Source: Chloroflexota bacterium
Lineage (GTDB): Bacteria > Chloroflexota > Anaerolineae > Aggregatilineales > UBA3940
Direction: 5' to 3'
DNA length: 6,357 bases
Assembly (NCBI GenBank): GCA_011051745.1
Contig: DRKO01000107.1
Span: 1-6,357 of the forward strand
Below, one piece after another: positions 1 to 5,159 of this stretch (the first letter of the stretch is position 1; every line of letters starts with the position of its first letter). The position numbers were made by a program, and so were the translations under genes. Below the pieces are notes generated by a model. It did no database searches. It was not told where the DNA came from and was given only the letters and a program-made list of their open reading frames with translations.

Positions 1-174
1 CTGAAGGCTGTCCGGGGCGCGGATGACCGCCGCGTCGAAAACGGCCACCTGCAGGATCGCGAGCAGGCTCAGGACGGCCCAGATCACAAACGGAGCGTCC
101 GCCCGACGCTCGGTTGCGCCGGAGGCTCTGTGTAACACCCCTGCCTGGCTGATCTTTCTTTCGGAACTGCGCAT
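1..174 (-). CDS. N-terminal part of an unrecognised membrane protein
   Basis: An open frame runs on the minus strand from an ATG at 174-172 through position 1 without a stop, giving 58 residues; the rest lies outside the window. The first 27 or so residues are polar and basic (begins MRSSERKISQAG, then HRASGATERRADAP). A strongly hydrophobic stretch follows at about residues 28-51 (FVIWAVLSLLAILQVAVF), which looks like a first transmembrane helix with the basic N-terminus in the cytoplasm. The family cannot be named from this fragment. A consensus TATAAT lies 7 nt upstream of the ATG and no Shine-Dalgarno sequence precedes it, so the start fits leaderless initiation. The gene diverges from rfbB, and a role in envelope or glycan biosynthesis is only a guess from that neighbour. 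A plus-strand frame covering the same bases (23-319) is Arg/Ala-rich with no ribosome site and was not preferred. Confidence 0.6.
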   Translation of the reverse strand, partial: MRSSERKISQAGVLHRASGATERRADAPFVIWAVLSLLAILQVAVFDAAVIRAPDSLQ

Positions 175-181
175 TTGCAGC

Positions 182-187
182 ATTATA
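182..187 (-). promoter_or_regulatory. Putative -10 box, possible leaderless promoter
   Basis: Read on the minus strand, 187-182 is a perfect TATAAT. Only seven bases (GCTGCAA) separate it from the ATG at 174, so transcription would start at or within a base or two of the start codon. No good -35 hexamer is seen 16-18 bp upstream; the region there is GC-rich (GCGGTTC). The position and the absence of a Shine-Dalgarno sequence support a leaderless mRNA, but this is inference from sequence only. Confidence 0.45.
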
Positions 188-328
188 GCAGAAAACCCTG
201 CCCGAACCGCGCCTTTTCGTCGGGTGTCTTTTGCCGCGTTTATGGTTACAATTCCCCGGCGTAGACGGGTATTCACGTTTCAGAGGCTACCTTCGCGGGA
301 ACCGGCGCGTCCCGCGTGAATAGAGAGT

Positions 329-333
329 GGAGG
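329..333 (+). promoter_or_regulatory. Ribosome binding site that sets the rfbB start
   Basis: GGAGG lies 3 nt before the ATG at 337 (GGAGGACTATG). It favours that ATG over the in-frame GTG at 316, which would add seven residues (MNREWRT) ahead of the conserved MKNLLVTGGAGFIG beginning of the family. Confidence 0.7.
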
Positions 334-336
334 ACT

Positions 337-1368
337 ATGAAGAATCTGCTTGTCACCGGTGGGGCCGGGTTTATCGGCAGCAACTTTGTGCGCTATATGC
401 TCGGCAAATACTCTGATATCTACGTCGTCGTGTTCGATAAGCTGACCTATGCGGGCAATCTGGACAATCTGGAAGATGTCTCGCAGGACCCGCGCTATAA
501 GTTCGTGCGTGGCGACATCGCCAATCGGGATGCGGTCGCCCGTGTGCTGGCGAGTAACGAGATTGACACGGTCGTGAATTTTGCCGCCGAGTCGCATGTG
601 GACCGCAGCATTCTCAACCCCGATGCCTTCATCCAGACGGACGTGGTGGGCGTCTACGTTCTGCTTGATGAAAGCCGCAAGCACGGCGTCGAGCGTTTCC
701 TTCAGGTCAGCACCGATGAGGTCTACGGCTCCATTCCCGAAGGGTACTTCAAAGAAGGCGATCCGCTTGAGCCGAACAGCCCTTACGCGGCCAGCAAGGC
801 GGGTGGCGAGTTGATGGTGCGGGCCTATCACGTCACCTACGGGCTGAATACGGTCGTCACACGGGGGAGCAACACCTTCGGCCCCTACCAGTATCCAGAA
901 AAGCTCCTGCCCCTCTTCATCACCAACGCGATTGACGATGAACCACTTCCCCTCTACGGGGACGGGATGCAGGTGCGCGACTGGCTGTATGTGGATGACC
1001 ACTGCTCCGGCATTGATCTTGTGTTGCAGAAGGGTGAGCCGGGCGAAGTGTACAACCTCGGCGGGGGGAACGAGCGTCACAACATTGACGTGATCCGGCA
1101 GATGCTCGCCATTCTGGGGAAGCCTGAGTCGCTGATCCGCCACGTCGAGGATCGTCCCGGCCATGACCGGCGTTACGCGCTCGACAACACCCGGATTCGC
1201 AGGCTTGGCTGGCGGTTCGGCCAGAGCTTCGAGGAGGCTCTGGAGCGCACCGTCAGGTGGTATGTGGAAAATGAGTGGTGGTGGCGCAAGATCAAGAGCG
1301 GCGAGTATCGCAGGTACTACGAGGCGCAGTACGGCAGGCGTCTGCGGGGAGCGTCACAGCAGGACTGA
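337..1368 (+). CDS. rfbB: dTDP-glucose 4,6-dehydratase (RfbB/RmlB)
   Basis: This cytoplasmic NAD-dependent enzyme of the extended short-chain dehydrogenase/reductase family converts dTDP-glucose to dTDP-4-keto-6-deoxyglucose. That is the second step towards dTDP-L-rhamnose and other deoxysugars of cell-surface glycans. The 343-residue length is normal. The Rossmann NAD motif TGGAGFIG sits at residues 7-14 and the diagnostic DKLTYAGNLDNL at 34-45. The catalytic Thr-Asp-Glu triad is in STDEVYG (T126, D127, E128), and the YxxxK pair is Y150/K154 in SPYAASKAG. Further family blocks are the GSNTFGPYQYPEKLLP region, YGDGMQVRDWLYVDDH, the YNLGGGNERHN region and RPGHDRRYALD. The C-terminus (NEWWW, KSGEYRRYYEAQYG) is also typical. 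The ATG at 337 is chosen for its ribosome site and the family N-terminus. No rmlA, rmlC or rmlD is adjacent, so which sugar is made cannot be said. The gene looks intact. Confidence 0.96.
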   Translation: MKNLLVTGGAGFIGSNFVRYMLGKYSDIYVVVFDKLTYAGNLDNLEDVSQDPRYKFVRGDIANRDAVARVLASNEIDTVVNFAAESHVDRSILNPDAFIQTDVVGVYVLLDESRKHGVERFLQVSTDEVYGSIPEGYFKEGDPLEPNSPYAASKAGGELMVRAYHVTYGLNTVVTRGSNTFGPYQYPEKLLPLFITNAIDDEPLPLYGDGMQVRDWLYVDDHCSGIDLVLQKGEPGEVYNLGGGNERHNIDVIRQMLAILGKPESLIRHVEDRPGHDRRYALDNTRIRRLGWRFGQSFEEALERTVRWYVENEWWWRKIKSGEYRRYYEAQYGRRLRGASQQD

Positions 1369-1417
1369 TGCAGGGGCGGTTTGACCTTGGCCTTACGGAA
1401 CTGCCATCGAAGCTTAC

Positions 1418-1424
1418 GAGGGGG
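1418..1424 (+). promoter_or_regulatory. Ribosome binding site of the solute-binding protein gene
   Basis: GAGGGGG lies 8 nt before the ATG at 1433. It supports this start, which places a basic N-terminal region ahead of the lipoprotein signal hydrophobic core. The 64-nt gap from rfbB has no convincing promoter or terminator, so read-through from rfbB is possible. Confidence 0.6.
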
Positions 1425-1432
1425 AAATCAGG

Positions 1433-3396
1433 ATGTCGAATCGCTGGCGATGGGTTGTTAGACGGGGAGAGGTGGCGCGTGCCGGGCCGTCCGGTCGGGC
1501 GCTGATCGGGGTCTGTGGCGTGGTTCTGGCGGGGTTGCTTCTGGCCGGTTGTATCGGAATCGGAGGGCCTGCGGCGGGCGGCGGGCCTGTTGAGCCGGAG
1601 CAGGCAGGGGAGAGCCCTCCGGCAACCGGGCAGCTACCGGAGCCGACCGGGACGCCCGCTCCCTTTAAGACCGAGCTTGTGCTCTGCGCCGTGACCGAGC
1701 CCGCCTCGCTCCTCGGCGATGAGTCGGCGGTGGCCGGGGAATTGCTGCCCGCGCTCGTCCCGCAGGCGGCGGTCTTCGGTGAGGGCTACACTGCCACGAG
1801 CGACCTGCTGGCGGCCCTGCCCTCGCCTGAGGACGGCACGCTGCGCCGCAATGAGGACGGCACGCTCACCGTCACGCTGCGTTATCGGGACGATCTGGTC
1901 TGGTCGGACGGTGAGCCGTTCACCGCCGACGATGCGTTGCTCGGTCTCTCGTTGCCCGCCCCGCCCTCCGCTCCGATGTTCGATGTGCTGGAGGCGCAGC
2001 CGGTGGACGATCTCACGCTTGAGGTGACGGCTGCCCCCGGCGCGGAATATCCCTATGTGCCCTCTCAGCCGCCCTTGCCCGTTCATGTCCTGGGCGCGGA
2101 GATAGACCCCGCCGCTTTCCTCTCCGGCGACTATGCCCGGATGCCCGATCCCACCCTCGGCCCCTACTCTGTGTCCGGCTGGGTGCAGGGATCGCACATC
2201 CTGTTGCAGGCCAACCCGTACAGCTCTGGAGTCGGGTCGCGCATTCCGGTGGTGCGTGTCCGCTTCCTGCCCGACTCATCGGCGGTGTGGGGCGAGTTGA
2301 CCTCAGGCGGCTGCGATCTCGCGCTGGAGGATGCCTTCACGCTTGATCAACTCCCCGCCCTCCTTGAGTCTCAGAACGCCGGTCAGCTTCGCGCCTATGT
2401 CCGGCCCGGCTCCGTGTATGAGCGTGTGATCTTCAACACTTACCCCTGGCCCTCGGCCCGTCCCCTTATTTCGCCGATGCCCGCGTGCGGCAGGCGTTCG
2501 CCTATGCCGTAGACCGGGACGCGCTCGCTCAGGGGCTTTTTGGCGGGGCGGTCTCACCGCTTGATAGCTGGTTGCCGCCCGATCACTGGGCCTATGCCGG
2601 TGAGGGGACGCTGCCCGCCTATCCCTTTGATCCGGGGCGGGCGGCGGCCCTGCTGGAGGAGGCGGGCTGGTCAGACCTCGATGGGGACGGCACGCGCGAG
2701 TACAGCGGGGCAGGGGGGACGTATGCCTGTCAGCGCGGCGAGTGGACCATCGAGCCGGGGACGCTCCTCGCGCCGATGCTGGTCATTCCGGCGGGCGATC
2801 CGCTCCGCGAGCAGATCGCGCTCCAGATGCAGGCCAGCCTTGCTCAGGTTGGCGTGAATCTTCAGGTGCAGCCCCTCGACCCCGCGCTGATGTTCGCCGC
2901 CAGCGGCCCCATCGTGCGCCGCGAGTTCGATCTGGCCCTCTTTGCCGCCCTCACCCGGCCCGACCCCGGCGGGATCGAGCAATGGGTTGGCGCGGACGTG
3001 TTCCGCCATCCGCTTGAGCGCACCGTTGTACATCGCTGGGACCTCGAGGCTCGCTGGCTGACGAGCGAGCAACTGGTCGAGCGGCTGGCGCTGAACAACG
3101 TCCCCGGCCCGGAGAACGACTATCAGGGGCAGAATTACTCCGGCTGGTGCAACGAGGCGGCGGATGTGGCGATTGTCGAGGCCGCTCTCTCATTCGACCT
3201 TCAGGAGCGGGCAGCGTTCTACGCTCAGCAGCAGGCCATCTTTGCTCAGGAGTTGCCCGTCCTGCCGCTCTTCCCCCGTCCCCGGCTGGCGGCCAGTGCA
3301 CCCTATGTGTGCGGTGTCCGCCCCGGCCCTTATGATCCCCTGACGTGGAACATCGCGACCTGGTCTTTTGATGAAAGTGGAACCTGCGGCGGATGA
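1433..3396 (+). pseudogene. Family 5 (oligopeptide-type) ABC transporter solute-binding lipoprotein, frameshifted
   Basis: Both halves belong to one extracellular solute-binding protein of family 5 (SBP_bac_5; DppA/OppA/NikA type), which captures peptides or other small ligands for an ABC importer. The 5' half (1433-2512, frame closed at 2512) begins with a basic stretch, a hydrophobic core at about residues 24-39 and lipobox L37-A-G-C40, so a membrane lipoprotein is predicted. It includes the family signature near the lobe entry (VTLRYRDDLVWSDGEPFTA). The 3' half is open from 2464 to the TGA at 3396. It includes VRQAFAYAVDRDAL, the DLDGDG loop typical of this family (about residues 415-420 of the joined protein) and the usual ending (AFYAQQQAIFAQELPVLPLF). 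The switch occurs at about 2462-2467, where adding one C to the CCCC run restores R-P-P-Y-F-A-D-A-R-V. The joined product is about 654 residues, full length for the family. No permease or ATPase genes are adjacent. The break is either a real recent mutation or a sequencing/assembly error; the rest shows no decay, so the gene may well be functional. The ligand cannot be predicted. Confidence 0.85.
2461..2467 (+). other. Frameshift site in the solute-binding protein gene
   Basis: The bases are T CCCC TT. Upstream codons read ..CGT CCC CTT ATT (R-P-L-I), after which the frame runs on only to the stop at 2512. The family-like continuation is in the frame CCT TAT TTC GCC GAT (P-Y-F-A-D). The change equals loss of one base, most simply one C from a run of five. 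The site does not fit the X XXY YYZ slippery heptamer in the zero frame (T CCC CTT), so programmed -1 frameshifting is not supported. Confidence 0.8.
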
Positions 3397-3424
3397 GATG
3401 CCGCTTCGAGAGCCGTCACAATCC

Positions 3425-3458
3425 GGCGGGGTGCGGGGATCCGCGCCCCGCCTTTCTG
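3425..3458 (+). terminator. Rho-independent terminator after the solute-binding protein gene
   Basis: A 12-bp stem, GGCGGGGTGCGG with CCGCGCCCCGCC, closes a 4-base GGAT loop (3425-3452) and is followed by TTTCTG. One pair (3432 with 3445) is G-U in plus-strand RNA but would be an A-C mismatch in minus-strand RNA. No T tract follows on the minus side, so it is polarised to stop plus-strand transcription. It starts 28 nt past the stop codon and lies between convergent genes. The T tract is short, so efficiency is uncertain. Confidence 0.75.
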
Positions 3459-3480
3459 TTGCGCGGATGTCATCTGCCGC

Positions 3481-4293
3481 TCAGGGGGTGATCTCCGTCT
3501 CTGCCAGTCCGAGCGGTGCGCCCAGCGCCTCGATGTGGCACTCTTCGCAGGCCGGATAGACGACGTTCTCCAGATCGAGGAACCCCGTCAGTTCCGCGCC
3601 GGGCGTCTCAACGTGCGCCCGGTGGCAATCCACGCACAGCAGGCTGATCCCGACCGGCTCCAGCCCGGCCTCCAGTTCATCGGCGTATAGATCGGGGTCG
3701 GCCTCCGGCAGCGTCAGTTCTCCGCCTGCCTGCCAGAGCGCGTAAGCGTCGGGCAGACGATTGTGGAAGTGGTTGGGAAAGCCGACCTCAAGCAGCGAGC
3801 CGGTGTGGCATCGGATGCAACCCGCCGTCAGCAGGAGCGGCACTTCGATCCCCGCTTTCTCAATGGATTGATCGGGTTGCCCGAAGAAGTAGATCGCCGC
3901 GTCGCGTGCGCCGAGCGCCAGCGCCGTTGCCCGGTGGGGCAGGGTGCCGCTGCCCCGGTGGCAGTCAATGCAACGGAACTGCCCGCCGTGCGGCAGGTCG
4001 GCGGGCGCGGCCCGGTAGTGTGCGCTGGAGAGATCGGCCACCGGCTCCACACCGGCCAGCGCAAACTGCGCCCGGTTGTAGTAGGTGCGCTCCGGCGCCA
4101 TGTGGCACGAGGCACAGAAGCGGTCGCTCTCCTCCAGTCGGGAGGCGGCTCCGGCTCCGATCAGGCCCAGCGCGATCAACGCCCCGCCCACGATCAGGAC
4201 AACCCGCCTCCGGTGGCCCCGCGACTCCGTCGGGGAGGGCTTCGGCTTCAGTTGTCGCGTGCGCTGCGAGATGAGGGTTGGATCGTCAGACAT
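3481..4293 (-). CDS. Membrane-anchored pentaheme c-type cytochrome (NapC/NirT/NrfH-like)
   Basis: The 270-residue protein has a basic cytoplasmic N-terminus (residues 1-30, ending GHRRR) and one transmembrane anchor (about 31-50, VVLIVGGALIALGLIGAGAA). The remainder is extracytoplasmic and carries five CxxCH heme c sites: C60-H64 (CASCH), C108-H112 (CIDCH), C159-H163 (CIRCH), C220-H224 (CVDCH) and C249-H253 (CEECH). The first site sits just after the anchor and is followed by Met65, which resembles the start of NapC/NrfH quinol dehydrogenases. Six other extracytoplasmic histidines (92, 102, 120, 175, 177, 227) could supply distal heme ligands. The likely role is passing electrons from the quinol pool to an extracytoplasmic reductase or acceptor. 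NapC/NrfH proteins usually carry four hemes and are shorter, so the exact subfamily is open. No terminal reductase gene is in the window. The ATG at 4293 is the only sensible start before the anchor; its ribosome site is weak (GGAG 12 nt upstream). It lies 164 nt downstream of the response regulator on the same strand. Confidence 0.85.
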   Translation of the reverse strand: MSDDPTLISQRTRQLKPKPSPTESRGHRRRVVLIVGGALIALGLIGAGAASRLEESDRFCASCHMAPERTYYNRAQFALAGVEPVADLSSAHYRAAPADLPHGGQFRCIDCHRGSGTLPHRATALALGARDAAIYFFGQPDQSIEKAGIEVPLLLTAGCIRCHTGSLLEVGFPNHFHNRLPDAYALWQAGGELTLPEADPDLYADELEAGLEPVGISLLCVDCHRAHVETPGAELTGFLDLENVVYPACEECHIEALGAPLGLAETEITP

Positions 4294-4457
4294 CGGCGTT
4301 TCCCGCTCCGGCCTCCGGGCCGGTTACTCGCTCACCGTGTGTTTTGTGCACCCTGTACCGGCAGAGTCGGCCATAGCTGCGCCGTGACGATCCCGCGCGG
4401 AGAAATACGCATGAACCCCCGGGGGCTATCCCTGCTCTGCCGCTCGCCTGCTTTGAG
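4294..4457. other. Intergenic region between response regulator and cytochrome genes
   Basis: These 164 nt separate two minus-strand genes. They hold the small hairpin next to the cytochrome start and a 10-bp perfect palindrome CCCCCGGGGG at 4416-4425 without flanking symmetry. I found no convincing -35/-10 pair and no hairpin followed by a T tract, so neither separate transcription of the cytochrome nor termination after the regulator is shown. Co-transcription with the two-component genes remains possible. Confidence 0.5.
4308..4323 (-). other. Small hairpin upstream of the cytochrome gene, holding a GGAGG
   Basis: CCGGCC-TCCG-GGCCGG (plus-strand reading) forms a perfect 6-bp stem with a 4-base loop, 14 nt upstream of the cytochrome ATG. 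On the coding strand the loop and following stem bases read CGGAGG, so the best Shine-Dalgarno-like sequence is partly inside the stem. This could affect translation initiation, but in GC-rich DNA such a hairpin may be coincidental. Confidence 0.3.
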
Positions 4458-5159
4458 TTACTTCTCCGACCCTTTCACCATGTACCCCACCCCGTGGATG
4501 GTGTGGATGTAGCGGGGAGTCCGGCTGTCCGGCTCGATCTTGGCCCGCAGGTTGCGGATGTGCGCCCTGACCAGATCGGGGTCTCCCGTGCCGGAGGGGT
4601 ACTGCCAGACCTCATCGAGCAACTCGCGCACCGAGTGGGCGCGGTTGGGATGCAGCATCAGGTGGTGCAATAGCCGGTACTCGGTCGAGGTAAGCTGGAT
4701 GTTCTTACGGGCCGGGGTTGAGACCTGAAACGTCCCCAGATCAAGCTCCAGCTCGCCGACCTTCAGAACGTTGTCCTTTTCTTCCGGCGGCGGAATGCGC
4801 CTCAGGAGGGCCCGAACCCGTGCGTTAAGCTCCTTGAGTTCGAAGGGCTTGGTCAGGTAATCGTCCCCTCCGGCGTCGAGTCCGCGCACGATGTCATCGG
4901 GCCGCCACTTGGCGCTCAGGAAGAGGATCGGGATCGTCCGGTATTCTTCGTCCTGGCGCAGCGATTCGCAGAAGGTAAGCCCGTCCTCGCCGGGCATCAT
5001 GATGTCCAGCACGATCAAATCCGGGCGACGCTGGGCGATCCGCTCGCGGGCCTGAGCCGCCGACTCGGCCAGCGCGATGTCGTGGCCCTCGCGGCTTAAC
5101 GCTCTCCAGACGGTTCCCAGGATTTCGGCATCATCATCTACGATCAGAATATGGGCCAT
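4458..5159 (-). CDS. OmpR/PhoB-family DNA-binding response regulator
   Basis: This cytoplasmic transcription factor of 233 residues is expected to be activated by phosphotransfer from the adjacent kinase. The receiver domain (about 1-120) has the acidic pocket D8-D9-D10 (ILIVDDD), phosphoacceptor D52 (LIVLDIMMPG), the switch residue S82 (FLSAK) and conserved K104 (DDYLTKPF). The C-terminal winged-helix domain (about 130-230) shows LTSTEYRLLHHL (156-167), the recognition-helix region DLVRAHIRNLRAKI (195-208) and the closing wing motif HGVGYMV (222-228). An in-frame ATG farther upstream (5210) would add 17 residues, but the ATG at 5159 follows a good ribosome site and gives the standard MAHILIVDDD start. 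It overlaps the kinase 3' end by 26 nt, which implies translational coupling. All key residues are present. Target genes are not visible from sequence; the cytochrome gene downstream is one candidate. Confidence 0.95.
   Translation of the reverse strand: MAHILIVDDDAEILGTVWRALSREGHDIALAESAAQARERIAQRRPDLIVLDIMMPGEDGLTFCESLRQDEEYRTIPILFLSAKWRPDDIVRGLDAGGDDYLTKPFELKELNARVRALLRRIPPPEEKDNVLKVGELELDLGTFQVSTPARKNIQLTSTEYRLLHHLMLHPNRAHSVRELLDEVWQYPSGTGDPDLVRAHIRNLRAKIEPDSRTPRYIHTIHGVGYMVKGSEK

Noticed and set aside
247..252. TACAAT as a -10 box for rfbB
   Set aside because: No fitting -35 hexamer 16-18 bp upstream and the distance to the start is about 85 nt; too weak to list as a promoter.
23..319. 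Plus-strand frame of 98 codons at the left edge
   Set aside because: No ribosome site, Arg/Ala-rich composition, and it covers the minus-strand gene start with a -10 box and a clear transmembrane helix, plus the rfbB leader.
280..1164. Long minus-strand open frame (294 codons) antisense to rfbB
   Set aside because: It mirrors the rfbB reading frame, which has every enzyme motif. The antisense translation has no recognisable domain or ribosome site; such shadows are expected in GC-rich genes.
1381..1386. TTGACC as a -35 box for the solute-binding protein gene
   Set aside because: No TATAAT-like hexamer occurs 16-18 bp downstream.
1829..1866. 14-bp direct repeat (GAGGACGGCACGCT) at 1829 and 1853
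   Set aside because: Both copies encode EDGTL within a conserved part of the binding protein (repeat unit 24 bp, in frame). It is too short to signal anything beyond local coding similarity.
2461..2467. Programmed -1 ribosomal frameshifting in the solute-binding protein
   Set aside because: The zero-frame bases T CCC CTT do not allow standard tandem slippage, and family 5 binding proteins are not known to use frameshifting.
2674..2691. DLDGDG loop resembling an EF-hand or dockerin calcium site
   Set aside because: This Asp-rich loop after an AGW motif is common in family 5 solute-binding proteins and lacks the Glu at position 12 of an EF-hand.
3763..4512. Plus-strand open frame (249 codons) across the cytochrome gene and the gap
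   Set aside because: It is antisense to a frame with five CxxCH motifs and a membrane anchor, and runs into the end of the response regulator. No homology-like features seen.
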